DNA from: Klebsiella sp. BIGb0138
Lineage (GTDB): Bacteria > Pseudomonadota > Gammaproteobacteria > Enterobacterales > Enterobacteriaceae
Assembly: GCF_004342285.1 (NCBI RefSeq)
Contig: NZ_SMCV01000014.1
Coordinates: forward strand, 49,276 to 113,275
Length of the DNA stretch: 64,000 nt
Direction of reading: 5' to 3'
The notes under the pieces are model-generated. The model was not told the DNA's origin, ran no database searches, and worked only from the letters and a program-made list of their open reading frames with translations. Shown piece after piece: positions 53,170 to 61,260 of this stretch (position 1 is its first letter; each line of letters opens with the position of its first letter). The position numbers and the translations under genes are program-made.

Positions 53170-54354
53170 TTACTCCTGGTGGGTAGTAATAACATTATTC
53201 GCCAACAGCTCGGCGACCTTTTCTGCCGAATAGCCCAGTTCGAGCAGCACTTCTTCGCTGTGCTCTCCCAGTTCGGGCGGTAACCGTCGTAGCGGCAATG
53301 GCTTGCCATCGTAATGATTGGGATGCCCTAAAACGCGCACCCTACCAGCAACCGGATGATCCATAGTCAAAAAGACCTCGTTGAATTGCACCTGTTCATC
53401 TTCGACCACTTGGGGGTATTCATTCACCGGAGCATGCCAAATACCTTCCTGTTTAAATAACGCCGTCCATTCCGCCGTAGTTTTAGTGCACATTTCAGTC
53501 GCAACGCATGCATCAAAATCTATCCGCTGGCGCATTTGATCCTGGGCGGTAAAACCGGCTAGCGCCTGTGGACTGAACACCGACTTTAAACGTTCAAATG
53601 GCGTTAGCGAGAGAGAAATATAGCCATCACGCGTGGCGTAAATACCATACGGGCTTTGATGAAAACGGCTGGATAAACCGCTATCTGCCCGTGGCGTTAA
53701 CTGGCCGCCGTTGAGAAAATAATTCAATGGTTCGATTTGCAGATCGAGCGCCGAATGCAGTAAACACGCGTCGACTTTATGTCCCTTGCCGCTTTTTTCC
53801 CGATTGAAGATCGCCGCGATAATTCCAAGCGCAGCCAATGCTGCACCATGCTGATCGACAATAGCGGTCCCCACAGGCATCGGCGGATGGGAGCCAGGTC
53901 CGTTTAAGGCCGCCAGTCCGCTAATACTCTGCGCCATTAAATCTTGCCCCGGTTCTTTAGCCTTAGGACCAGCAGAACCATAGCCGGTACAGGAACAGTA
54001 CACGATGCGCGGATTAACCTTTTTAACTTCCTCATAGCCCAGCCCCAACCGATCCATTACGCCAGGTTTAAAATTTTCGATGATCACATCGTATTGACTT
54101 AGCAGATCGTAAATAATCTGCTTCCCACTTTCTGACTTGAGATCTATTGCCATACCGCGCTGATTGCGATTTGCCAACAGGAAAAACACGCTGACCCCAT
54201 TGACATAGGTGTCACAACCGGACCAGGAACGCTCATAGGCCCCTTTCGGTGATTCCACTTTCACAACATCAGCGCCTAAATCTGCCAACATCTGCGCTGC
54301 AGAAGGCCCCTGTAAGTAATGAGTAAAACTAAGAACTTTCACACCTTCTAGCAT
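53170..54354 (-). CDS. Family III CoA-transferase (CaiB/BaiF type)
   Basis: The ATG at 54354 follows GAGGTGACT, and the longer frame upstream contains the operator palindrome. The 394-residue product has the family start LEGVKVLSFTHYLQGPSAAQMLADLGADVVKVE (positions 2-34). The catalytic Asp appears in AKEPGQDLMAQSISGLA (the Asp in GQDL), as in Frc and CaiB. Family III enzymes move CoA between acyl-CoA and acids such as carnitine or oxalate. A 15-bp palindrome directly in front suggests repression by the IclR gene upstream. Confidence 0.9.
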   Translation of the reverse strand: MLEGVKVLSFTHYLQGPSAAQMLADLGADVVKVESPKGAYERSWSGCDTYVNGVSVFFLLANRNQRGMAIDLKSESGKQIIYDLLSQYDVIIENFKPGVMDRLGLGYEEVKKVNPRIVYCSCTGYGSAGPKAKEPGQDLMAQSISGLAALNGPGSHPPMPVGTAIVDQHGAALAALGIIAAIFNREKSGKGHKVDACLLHSALDLQIEPLNYFLNGGQLTPRADSGLSSRFHQSPYGIYATRDGYISLSLTPFERLKSVFSPQALAGFTAQDQMRQRIDFDACVATEMCTKTTAEWTALFKQEGIWHAPVNEYPQVVEDEQVQFNEVFLTMDHPVAGRVRVLGHPNHYDGKPLPLRRLPPELGEHSEEVLLELGYSAEKVAELLANNVITTHQE

Positions 54355-54368
54355 AGTCACCTCACATA

Positions 54369-54383
54369 TTCGACATTGTCGAA
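54369..54383. promoter_or_regulatory. IclR-type operator in front of the CoA-transferase gene
   Basis: TTCGACA-T-TGTCGAA is a perfect 7-1-7 palindrome ending 15 bases before the CoA-transferase ATG. The same motif with one change occurs at 55210-55224. Confidence 0.7.
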
Positions 54384-54432
54384 CGAAGTTCATAATAATG
54401 ATTCTAAAAAAGGCCGTCCTGACGGCCATCCT

Positions 54433-55188
54433 TTAGTTATGACGAAAGACTTGCGGATCCTGGAACAGACTCTGCCCTTTAAAACCAATTTGCCGGGAAG
54501 CGGTTAGCGCCGCTGCCGCAATTTTCTCACCTAACCGTCTTTGCTCTTCGCTATCCAATCGGAAATCAAAATCAATGATACAGATCGCCGCCAGCGGGTC
54601 GCCGATTGATTGAAGTACTGGCGCCGCGATGGTTGATAAATCAGGCAGTTCATGGCTTATCGCATAGCCATCGCGGGATACTTGCATCAGTTCAGAGTAC
54701 AGATCCGCTTCCTGCGCACCAGGCAGTAATTGCCGTATTTGTCTGCGGCTACTTGCGGCTAAAATCGCCTTACCGCTGGCGCTCTGGCTAAGAGAAAATT
54801 TCGGCAAGCCATTCAACTGCGGCTGAACAATATCACTGCCACTAATTTTCTCCAGTAACACAATTTCATTATCATTAAACAGTGACAGACAAACCAATTT
54901 GCCAGTCTCTTTTGCTAACCCGACACACACGTCATTACTGACGGAAATCAGATCGTTTTTTGCGATAAATCCGGCGCTGATGTCATAAAAGCGTGCTCCG
55001 GCGGTTAGCGTCGCATAGCCGCGATCGTCCAATCGTAAAATAGCCAAATCCAGCAATGAATTAAAAATATCCGACGCGCTACTTTTCGGTAGCCCCAGTG
55101 CGTTTCGCACCTCCGCCATGGTGACGGGTTCGCGACTTTTTGCTATGAACTCCAGAATCTGAACCGTCCGTTCAATGGTTTTATTCAT
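54433..55188 (-). CDS. IclR family regulator of the CaiB/CaiD-like operon
   Basis: The start at the ATG 55188 puts the helix-turn-helix at the N-terminus (TIERTVQILEFIAKSREPVTMAEVRNALGLPKSSAS, positions 3-38) as usual. An ATG at 55275 would place the second palindrome inside the gene. The 251-residue product has the IclR effector domain with SASGKAILA. Two near-identical palindromes lie before its own gene and the next one, so autoregulation and control of the CoA-transferase/hydratase operon are likely. Confidence 0.85.
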   Translation of the reverse strand: MNKTIERTVQILEFIAKSREPVTMAEVRNALGLPKSSASDIFNSLLDLAILRLDDRGYATLTAGARFYDISAGFIAKNDLISVSNDVCVGLAKETGKLVCLSLFNDNEIVLLEKISGSDIVQPQLNGLPKFSLSQSASGKAILAASSRRQIRQLLPGAQEADLYSELMQVSRDGYAISHELPDLSTIAAPVLQSIGDPLAAICIIDFDFRLDSEEQRRLGEKIAAAALTASRQIGFKGQSLFQDPQVFRHN

Positions 55189-55209
55189 CCGCTTGCGTTC
55201 TGAACCTCG

Positions 55210-55224
55210 TTCAACAATGTCGAA
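55210..55224. promoter_or_regulatory. IclR-type operator in front of the IclR gene
   Basis: On the minus strand TTCGACATTGTTGAA differs by one base from the palindrome at 54369-54383. It is 22 bases upstream of the preferred start at 55188. Confidence 0.65.
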
Positions 55225-55429
55225 TTGATCATTTAATGGACAGTGCATAAAAAAGCCAGAAATTTCGCCAGCCATGATAAATTTTTGTGATGTCGATCAA
55301 AACTGACCAACAACGAGAGACAGAATTTTACTACCAAACGCATATCAGTAGATAGGGCACACAGTGGTGATTAAGGGGATTAAACTGATGGCAACTTTGC
55401 TACTATATCCCGCTAACTGGGAGGTTAAA

Positions 55430-56203
55430 ATGTCCATACAGAGCGTTAGCAGAGCATCCGCTATTTTAAAACTGTTTCGCGAACACGAAAAACTGTCGAT
55501 CGCGCAAATAGCCCTTCTGATGAACCTGAGCAAAACGACAGTGCACGGGTTGGTAAAAACGCTTGAGGAGGAAAAACTTCTACAACAGGATGCAAAATCA
55601 AGGCTTTACTCGCTCGGACATATTAATTACGAGCTGGGTATGCTGTATCAGTCGCGTATTGTCACGCACGCTGTGGTCCTGCCATGGATGAAAAAGCTCA
55701 GCGAGCAGGTGGAAGAAACGGTGCAGCTCGCTACCTTAACCGACGCCGAAGTGATTTATCTCTCACGCGTCACCACACAAGATTTTTATGGTTTTTCCAT
55801 TGCGGAAGGTCTGCGTATGCCAGCCCATTGCACCTCAACCGGCAAATGCATGCTCGCCACTCTGCCTGTACCTCGCCTGATGGAACTCTATCCACAAGAA
55901 ACATTGCTGACACGAACTCCGCAGACTATTGCAACTCGTAGCGAATTACTGCAACAACTACAAACGGTGGCGCAGGCGGGTTATGCTATTGACGATGAGG
56001 AAGCGGAAAAGGGATTACGTGGTATCGCCATTCCGCTGCTCACCGCAGCTAACAGCGCTCCGCTAGCGATCTGTATTTCCGGAACCGTGAACCATATGAC
56101 CGATGCACGCATCCGCCAATACTTGCCTGCGCTCCAGGACACGCGCCTTGAGATTGCCAGACTGCTCGGTAATAACACCACGCACGCCGCCGCCTTATAT
56201 TAA
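55430..56203 (+). CDS. IclR family regulator, second copy
   Basis: The ATG at 55430 follows GGGAGGTTAAA. The 257-residue product has the IclR helix-turn-helix (SRASAILKLFREHEKLSIAQIALLMNLSKTTVHGL, positions 7-41) and the effector-domain signature HCTSTGKCMLATLPV. It is read away from the first IclR gene and is not closely similar to it. No obvious target lies downstream. It may regulate the GH88/105 and transporter genes or the PTS operon further right. Confidence 0.88.
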   Translation: MSIQSVSRASAILKLFREHEKLSIAQIALLMNLSKTTVHGLVKTLEEEKLLQQDAKSRLYSLGHINYELGMLYQSRIVTHAVVLPWMKKLSEQVEETVQLATLTDAEVIYLSRVTTQDFYGFSIAEGLRMPAHCTSTGKCMLATLPVPRLMELYPQETLLTRTPQTIATRSELLQQLQTVAQAGYAIDDEEAEKGLRGIAIPLLTAANSAPLAICISGTVNHMTDARIRQYLPALQDTRLEIARLLGNNTTHAAALY

Positions 56204-56291
56204 TCCGCATGGTTACGTAATGCCGATCGGTTAAGGATCAGCTGGCGGCTCCAATGATGGGGTGAGAACCCGTCATCTAATCGAAGGCATG

Positions 56292-56522
56292 TCATTTTTT
56301 TCGATCTATATCAAAGTGGAATAAGCTCCCCTCTTCCGGACCTTTCGCCAGAACATTAATCACCTCGAGGGTTGAGCTTCTGAGTCCGCACTCGATGCCG
56401 TTGAGGTGAGCGCGATCAAGCCCGTACTTGTCCGCAAATGCCTCCTGGGACGGGCCAGATTGCAATCTGAGCTTTTTAATGCGCCCCTCCAGAGAGCCTG
56501 AATCTGAGGAGGAGTCATTCAT
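56292..56522 (-). CDS. Small XRE-type helix-turn-helix protein
   Basis: This 76-residue protein contains one HTH domain (GRIKKLRLQSGPSQEAFADKYGLDRAHLNGIECGLR, about 13-48). The usual conserved Gln of the XRE motif is partly changed (LQSGPSQEAFADKYGL), but the pattern is clear. It has a poor ribosome-binding site. Another small XRE gene follows upstream in the same direction. Nothing indicates a phage or toxin partner, so the role is unknown. Confidence 0.65.
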   Translation of the reverse strand: MNDSSSDSGSLEGRIKKLRLQSGPSQEAFADKYGLDRAHLNGIECGLRSSTLEVINVLAKGPEEGSLFHFDIDRKK

Positions 56523-56658
56523 ATAAATAATATGATGCTTTTAACCTGTCAGGCCGCGGATGACCAATTTGCATAAGGGGATAAATAGATTGGCAGCAGT
56601 ACGCAAATATTGCCCCGTCAGCACAAATGATTTTAAGACCAGCAAAGCCACTCAGATC

Positions 56659-56901
56659 TTATGATTCGTATTTTGACATAATGATATTTAATACATTGAC
56701 CGGATCAATGGATAGCAAGGCAGCAATATGCGCGAATTCCACGACATCTAATCTCCTCTCACCATTCTCCATTTTGGCGACAAATGACTGTGGGCGCCCC
56801 AGCGCCTGGGCCAGCTTGACCTGAGTTAGCCCCTTCTCTTTTCTCGCAGCACGTAATATTTTTATAACCGATTGATATTCATCAGAATAAATAGAAGACA
56901 T
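56659..56901 (-). CDS. Small XRE-type helix-turn-helix protein with likely autoregulation
   Basis: From the ATG at 56901 the product is 80 residues. The HTH reads IKILRAARKEKGLTQVKLAQALGRPQSFVAKMENGERRLDVVEFAHIA (about 13-60), a standard XRE/Cro-type domain. A start at 56961 would overlap the palindrome TATCCC-N5-GGGATA at 56954-56970. Related TATCCCAAAA segments are repeated near 56921-56934, just before the preferred start, and suggest autoregulation. Confidence 0.75.
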   Translation of the reverse strand: MSSIYSDEYQSVIKILRAARKEKGLTQVKLAQALGRPQSFVAKMENGERRLDVVEFAHIAALLSIDPVNVLNIIMSKYES

Positions 56902-56953
56902 GTCATTTTTCTCGATCGATATCCCAAAATCGAATATCGATCGCTTCCATAAA

Positions 56954-56970
56954 TATCCCAAAACGGGATA
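56954..56970. promoter_or_regulatory. Palindrome upstream of the XRE gene
   Basis: TATCCC-AAAAC-GGGATA is a perfect 6-5-6 inverted repeat 53 bases before the preferred start. A related half site (TATCCCAAAA) occurs about 30 bases closer to the gene. Confidence 0.5.
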
Positions 56971-57211
56971 ATAAATTATCCAACAATATCCAATAACAAT
57001 CAGAACGCATCACGATAGCTCAGCGCCCATGACCGACGAGAAATAACCGCCAGCTAATTTACTCCGGGTGAAACCTTGGGATTCTGGCCGCTGCGTGACT
57101 CAGGGGCATAGTCAGGACCACCGCCTTCAGTTTCCAGAAGAAGACAAATATAAGCCCGCTAAAAACAATGAATTTCGTTTGTAACCTTAACCAACACAGG
57201 GAACTTTACTT

Positions 57212-57289
57212 ATGAAAATCACCACCGCTGTCGCACTGCCAACCCGCCCTACGCAAGGAGGTCGCCATGTTTCTGGTTACCCTTGCTGA
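57212..57289 (+). CDS. Possible 25-residue leader peptide of the PTS operon
   Basis: An ATG at 57212 behind AGGGA opens a 25-codon frame (starts MKITTAVALPTRPTQGG). It runs past the start of the PTS gene at 57267 and carries that gene's ribosome-binding site (AAGGAGG) within it. Translation could be coupled, or this may be the stub of a deleted upstream gene. Evidence is weak. Confidence 0.25.
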   Translation: MKITTAVALPTRPTQGGRHVSGYPC

Positions 57290-57794
57290 AAGCTTTATCA
57301 ATATTTTCCAGCTCGCCGGGAAGGTCTTTCTCGACATGATGAGCGGGATCATTCCGATGCTGATTTGCCTGCTGCTCGCCATCAACTTTCTGATGAAGCT
57401 GGTCGGCCAGCGGCGCATGGAACGGGTAGCGACGCTGTTTGGTCGCTCGCGGATCCTGACCTATGGCCTGCTGCCGATCCTCGGCTGGTTCTTTATGAGC
57501 AGCCCCGGCGCGCTAACGCTCGGCAAGCTGCTGCCGGAAAAGAGCAAACCCGGGTATGAAGACGCGCTGGGCACCACCGCCCACCCGCTGACCAGCCTGT
57601 TCCCCCACGTGGTGCCCTCGGAGCTGTTCATCTGGCTGGGCGTCGCCGCCGGGATCAAAACCCTCGGCCTGCCGGTGACCGAACTGGCGCTGCGCTATAT
57701 CGCCGCCGCCATCATCATTGGCCTGCTGCGCGGCATGATCACCGAATATCTGTTCCTGCGCCTGCGCCATAAGGCGACGGGAGGTGCGACATGA
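57267..57794 (+). CDS. PTS glucitol/sorbitol-family IIC (SrlA-like)
   Basis: This 175-residue membrane protein matches the IIC2 half of the glucitol PTS: GEVF-like start (FQLAGKVFLDMMSGIIPMLICLLLAINFLMKLVGQRRMERVA, positions 14-55), GTFV-like core and FPHVVPSELFIWLGVAAGIKTLGLP. It carries three to four helices. An ideal AAGGAGG precedes the ATG. With the IIBC protein at 58159 it forms the sugar-alcohol channel. The gene order IIC-IIA-IIBC differs from srlA-srlE-srlB in E. coli, and no SrlD, GutM or GutR gene follows. Confidence 0.88.
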   Translation: MFLVTLAESFINIFQLAGKVFLDMMSGIIPMLICLLLAINFLMKLVGQRRMERVATLFGRSRILTYGLLPILGWFFMSSPGALTLGKLLPEKSKPGYEDALGTTAHPLTSLFPHVVPSELFIWLGVAAGIKTLGLPVTELALRYIAAAIIIGLLRGMITEYLFLRLRHKATGGAT

Positions 57795-58162
57795 TCTATC
57801 AGGCCCATATCGAACGCGTCGGCCCCCATGTGGCGGACGGCCTGGCGGATAACCTGCTGATTACCTTTCACGCCGACGGCCCGGCGGACTGCCTGGATTA
57901 CGCCCTGGCCCTGCGGCCCGTTTTTCAGCACGAGCATGCCCGGCTACGGGCGGGCGATCGGTTCACGCTCGGGGGCGAAGACTACCCCATCACCGCCGTT
58001 GGCAGCCACGCCCTGCAGGCGCTGCTGGAGCTCGGGCACCTGACGCTGGTGTTCGATAGCGCCAGCGCGCCGCGCCATCAGGGCACGGTACATCTTGCCG
58101 GCAAGGTCCCTGCGTTTGCGGTGCTGCAGGGCGATCTGATCGTTAAGGAGAGTGCGCAATGA
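57791..58162 (+). CDS. PTS glucitol/sorbitol-family IIA (SrlB-like), phosphohistidine site atypical
   Basis: This 123-residue protein aligns along its length with SrlB/GutB: MIYQAHIERVG, LLITF, YPITAVGSHA, ELGHLTLVFD and GTVHLAGKVP. In E. coli SrlB the phosphoacceptor His lies in the segment PADLEEFCFIH. Here the matching segment is PADCLDYALAL with Leu at that position. Two histidines a few residues later (FQHEH) may replace it. The gene overlaps both neighbours by four bases. If the site is truly lost, phosphoryl transfer would need another IIA. Confidence 0.8.
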   Translation: MIYQAHIERVGPHVADGLADNLLITFHADGPADCLDYALALRPVFQHEHARLRAGDRFTLGGEDYPITAVGSHALQALLELGHLTLVFDSASAPRHQGTVHLAGKVPAFAVLQGDLIVKESAQ

Positions 58163-59139
58163 ACCTGATCAACGTAGCTCCCGGCGCCGAAGGGTTCGGG
58201 ACCGGGCTGAGGCTGCCGATCGGCAGCGGCCTGAAGGTGGTGTCGCTGACCGGACGGGAGATCCATCCCGTCGCCCGTCGGCTGGGCGAACTCACGCAAT
58301 CGGAGGTGATCAACGGCTTTCAGGCCGTTCCGCCGGATGAAGAGACGCTGTGCGTGGTGATCAACTGCGGCGGCTCGCTGCGCTGCGGGCTGTATCCGAA
58401 AAAAGGCATCAAGACGATTAACGTGATGCCCACCGGCCAGGCCGGGCCGCTGGCGCAGTTTATTAACGCCAGCAACTACGTGTCGGACGTGCATGAAGGG
58501 CAGATCACCCGCGTGGCGGCGGACGCGATGCCGGATGAGCCGCAGACGATTGCGGTGGAGCCTGCCCCGCCGGTCGCGCAGACGCCGCCGCCCGCCACCT
58601 TCGGCAATCAGCTGATTCTGGCGGTGGAAACGCTGGGCAATAAGACCGGCCACGTGATCGCCCTGCTGTTTGCCGCCAGCCGCGAGGCGGTGGACGTGTC
58701 GGTGCGAACGGTGATCCCGTTTATGGCCTTTGTCTCCGTGCTGATCGCCATCGTCCAGGCCACGTCGTTGGGCAACGTGATCGCCCACGCTCTGACGCCG
58801 ATGGCGAACTCGCTGTGGGGACTGCTGCTGCTGTCGGTGATCTGCGGTATCCCCTTTCTGTCGCCCATTCTCGGGCCCGGCGCGGCGATTACCCAGGTGG
58901 TGGGGGTGATGATTGGCACCCAGATTGGGCTGGGGAATATCTCGCCGGCTTTCGCCCTGCCCGCTCTGTTCGCCATTAACGTACAGGTGGGCTGCGACTT
59001 CGTGCCCGTCGGCCTCTCGATGCAGGAGGCCAAACCGGAGACCATCGCCAGCGGCGTACCGGCCTTCCTGCTTTCCCGACAGTTGACCGGCCCGCTGGCC
59101 GTGATGATTGGCTGGGCATTCTCTCTGGGACTGTTTTAA
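58159..59139 (+). CDS. PTS glucitol/sorbitol-family IIBC (SrlE-like)
   Basis: This 326-residue protein has an N-terminal IIB domain with the phosphocysteine motif INCGGSLRCGLYPKKGIKTINV (within positions about 70-91), then a linker rich in Pro. A C-terminal membrane domain follows (LPALFAINVQVGCDFVPVGLSMQEA). It binds and phosphorylates the incoming polyol. It overlaps the IIA gene by four bases and ends 19 bases before the dehydrogenase start. Confidence 0.9.
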   Translation: MNLINVAPGAEGFGTGLRLPIGSGLKVVSLTGREIHPVARRLGELTQSEVINGFQAVPPDEETLCVVINCGGSLRCGLYPKKGIKTINVMPTGQAGPLAQFINASNYVSDVHEGQITRVAADAMPDEPQTIAVEPAPPVAQTPPPATFGNQLILAVETLGNKTGHVIALLFAASREAVDVSVRTVIPFMAFVSVLIAIVQATSLGNVIAHALTPMANSLWGLLLLSVICGIPFLSPILGPGAAITQVVGVMIGTQIGLGNISPAFALPALFAINVQVGCDFVPVGLSMQEAKPETIASGVPAFLLSRQLTGPLAVMIGWAFSLGLF

Positions 59140-59158
59140 CAGACATATAAGGAACGTC

Positions 59159-60178
59159 ATGATGAACAAGTTAAAAGTGGCCGTTGTCGGCGCGGGGATC
59201 TATGGCAAGCACCATATCAACGCCTATCTGCATAACCCGGACGTGGAGCTGGTCGCGGTCTGCGACAACAACACGGAGCGTTGCCATGCCGTAGCGGATG
59301 AGCTGGGCATCGCCGGGTACGCCAGCCTGCCCGCCCTGCTGGATGAACAGCAGGTGGATATCATTTCCGTGGCGACGTCCGATCCTTTCCATAAGGAACC
59401 GGCTCTGCAGGCCATTGCCCACGGTAAGCATGTGCTGATTGAAAAACCGCTGGCGACCTCGGTGGCCGACTGCGAGGCGATTATTGCCGCCGCCAGGGAG
59501 CATGGGGTAACCGTCGGCGTCGATTTTCACAAGCGCTGGGACCCGGCGGCGATCCGCGTGCGCATGGAGGTGCAGAAGGCGGAAAGCGGCAGGATCCTGC
59601 GCGGCTATATCAATATGGATGATGTGATCGCCGTTCCCACCGACTGGCTGGCCTGGTCAGCGCGCAGTTCGCCGGTGTGGTTCCTCGGATCGCACTGCTT
59701 CGACATGGTGCGCTATATCAGCGGGCAGGAGGTGAAATCGGTTTACGCCGTCGGGCAGAAACGCCTGCTGGCGAGTAAAGGGCTGGACACCTGGGACAGC
59801 GTACAAAGCACCCTGCTGATGGAGGACGGCAGTTCGTGGGTCATTGAAAACAGCTGGGTCCTGCCCGCCGCTTTCCCGAAAGACAACGACGGGCGCATGG
59901 CGGTGCTGTGCGATAACGCCTGGATCCGCTCCGATTCACAAAACCGCGGGCTGGAGATCTTCGGCCAGCAAACGGTTAAGACCCCGAACAGCTACTTCAT
60001 TACCTACCGCGACGGCGTCGCCAGCGGGTTTGGTATTGACCCGATTAATGACTTTATTAAAGCGGTGCAGACCGATACCCCCTATGCCGCCAGCGCAGAC
60101 GACGGGCTACAGGCCAGCCGGATTTGCGAGACGGCGCATAAAAGCCTGCTGAGCGGCCAGGCGGAGCTGCTGGTTTAA
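59159..60178 (+). CDS. Gfo/Idh/MocA family oxidoreductase
   Basis: Adjacent ATGs at 59159 and 59162 follow AAGGAACGTC. The 339-residue product has the NAD(P) loop VAVVGAGIYGKHHINAYL. The substrate-binding lysine is in EKPLATSVADCEA, and the C-terminal domain has FHKRWDPAAIRVRM and FLGSHCFDMVRYISGQEVKSV. It probably oxidises the phosphorylated polyol delivered by the PTS or an inositol-like derivative. It takes the place that sorbitol-6-phosphate dehydrogenase (a short-chain enzyme) has in the srl operon, so the substrate may differ from sorbitol. Confidence 0.9.
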   Translation: MMNKLKVAVVGAGIYGKHHINAYLHNPDVELVAVCDNNTERCHAVADELGIAGYASLPALLDEQQVDIISVATSDPFHKEPALQAIAHGKHVLIEKPLATSVADCEAIIAAAREHGVTVGVDFHKRWDPAAIRVRMEVQKAESGRILRGYINMDDVIAVPTDWLAWSARSSPVWFLGSHCFDMVRYISGQEVKSVYAVGQKRLLASKGLDTWDSVQSTLLMEDGSSWVIENSWVLPAAFPKDNDGRMAVLCDNAWIRSDSQNRGLEIFGQQTVKTPNSYFITYRDGVASGFGIDPINDFIKAVQTDTPYAASADDGLQASRICETAHKSLLSGQAELLV

Positions 60179-60222
60179 GGGCTCCGGGAACAGGGATGTT
60201 CCTTTCTCCTTGTCACTTTATA

Positions 60223-60263
60223 CATCTGGCCACCGGCTACCGGCATTAGCCGGTGGCCAGATG
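60223..60263. terminator. Perfect 17-bp hairpin after the PTS operon
   Basis: Bases 60223-60239 and 60247-60263 are exact reverse complements (arms start CATCTGGCCACCGG) around a seven-base loop. It lies between the convergent dehydrogenase and sfsB genes. No T tract follows on either strand, so termination would be non-canonical. Confidence 0.5.
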
Positions 60264-60308
60264 TCCTGCCCTGCGAATAGCTATCCACATCAGGCCTGCG
60301 GGTGCGAA

Positions 60309-60569
60309 TCATTCACACTTCGAACGAATCAGTTTCTTCCTGTCGATCGGATTACCTTCCCGGTCAAAATAGCGGCTCGGCCAGATTTCCGCAGGGTCGA
60401 TCCCCAGCGCCTGGGCAATTAAAAACTCCCCCTTGGGCCAGGGGCGAGACAGCGTGTTGGCCAGCGTTGACGAGCTCAGCCCCGCCTGGCGCGACACCGC
60501 CGCCAGCGACAGGTTGCGCTTTTTCAATTGCGCAATAATATCAGCCGGATGCATATCAGTTCTGTTCAT
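60309..60569 (-). CDS. sfsB: SfsB (Nlp) helix-turn-helix protein
   Basis: The preferred ATG at 60569 gives 86 residues starting MNRTDMHPADIIAQLKKRN. The protein matches the Ner-like SfsB/Nlp family: an HTH (LSLAAVSRQAGLSSSTLANTL, positions about 20-40), WPKGEFLIAQALGIDPAEIWPSRYFDREGNPIDR. It derives from the Mu Ner repressor and stimulates sugar-fermentation genes in E. coli. It is common in enterobacteria and not a sign of a nearby prophage. Confidence 0.88.
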   Translation of the reverse strand: MNRTDMHPADIIAQLKKRNLSLAAVSRQAGLSSSTLANTLSRPWPKGEFLIAQALGIDPAEIWPSRYFDREGNPIDRKKLIRSKCE

Positions 60570-60694
60570 CTCATTTATCCCTTTGCGTTCGCGAAGTCGT
60601 GCAAATTCCCACCACCACACTAAGTAATACTTAGTACATTTTCAACTAACAGCTTCCAAAATCGTGATTCTGTCTCCAGCCTTTCAGGATCATC

Positions 60695-60940
60695 ATGCTG
60701 CCGCACCGTTTAAAAGAAGCGCGCCTCAGAACGGGGCTTTCCCAGCAGAAGCTGGGCATCCTCGCGGGCATCGATGAGGCGACGGCGAGCGCGCGGATGA
60801 ACCAGTATGAACGCGGGATCCACACCCCTGATTTCGCGCTGGCCTGCCGGCTGGCGGAAGTGCTGAAAATCCCGGCCTGTTATTTTTATACGGTTGAGGA
60901 CGATCTGGCGGAAGTGGTGGCGGGCTGGTATCAGCGCTGA
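60695..60940 (+). CDS. XRE-family helix-turn-helix protein
   Basis: This 81-residue protein consists almost entirely of one HTH domain (LKEARLRTGLSQQKLGILAGIDEATASARMNQYERGIHTPDFALACRLAEVLKIP, positions 6-60). The C-terminus ends in YFYTVEDDLAEVVAGWYQR. It is read divergently from sfsB, with about 125 bases between the starts. It resembles short Cro-type repressors found singly in enterobacterial chromosomes. Confidence 0.8.
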   Translation: MLPHRLKEARLRTGLSQQKLGILAGIDEATASARMNQYERGIHTPDFALACRLAEVLKIPACYFYTVEDDLAEVVAGWYQR

Positions 60941-61260
60941 GGCGAGCGGGCTTATTCGCGGGATGGGGGATGGGCTGACGTTGTTCCCCGATGGTTGCTA
61001 ATAATATTTAGCGTTAACTCATTTAATTACCAGCAAGAAATAAATCCATTCATGCACTCTATTTCTCCACTGTAAAGATCACTCTTCAATATAATCCCCG
61101 GTTCTTAAAATAAGTCAGAAGGTGCCGATTAAGTTTTATTATCCGCTGGACTTTGTTTTTATTACTGGCTAAATTTACAGGTGTTATTTAGCGCGATGCG
61201 GATGTGCGCCAACACACCCGCATCGCTCATCACAATCACTATTTATACGGAATAGCAATT
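60941..61260. other. symE upstream region
   Basis: This 320-base stretch carries a LexA box at 61163-61182 and no gene. It is more AT-rich than the flanks. Confidence 0.6.
61163..61182. promoter_or_regulatory. LexA (SOS) box of symE
   Basis: TACTGGCTAAATTTACAGGT has the invariant CTG-N10-CAG and an AT-rich centre. It lies about 80 bases before the symE ATG. In E. coli symE is SOS-induced. Confidence 0.7.

Noticed and set aside
58078..59169. 363-codon minus-strand frame opposite the PTS IIBC gene
   Set aside because: His/Arg/Gln-rich mirror frame that ends within the next gene and has no supporting signal.
60309..60940. Prophage regulatory region (Ner-like and XRE proteins)
   Set aside because: The Ner-like protein is SfsB, a common enterobacterial chromosomal gene, and no phage structural, integrase or attachment sequences are visible.
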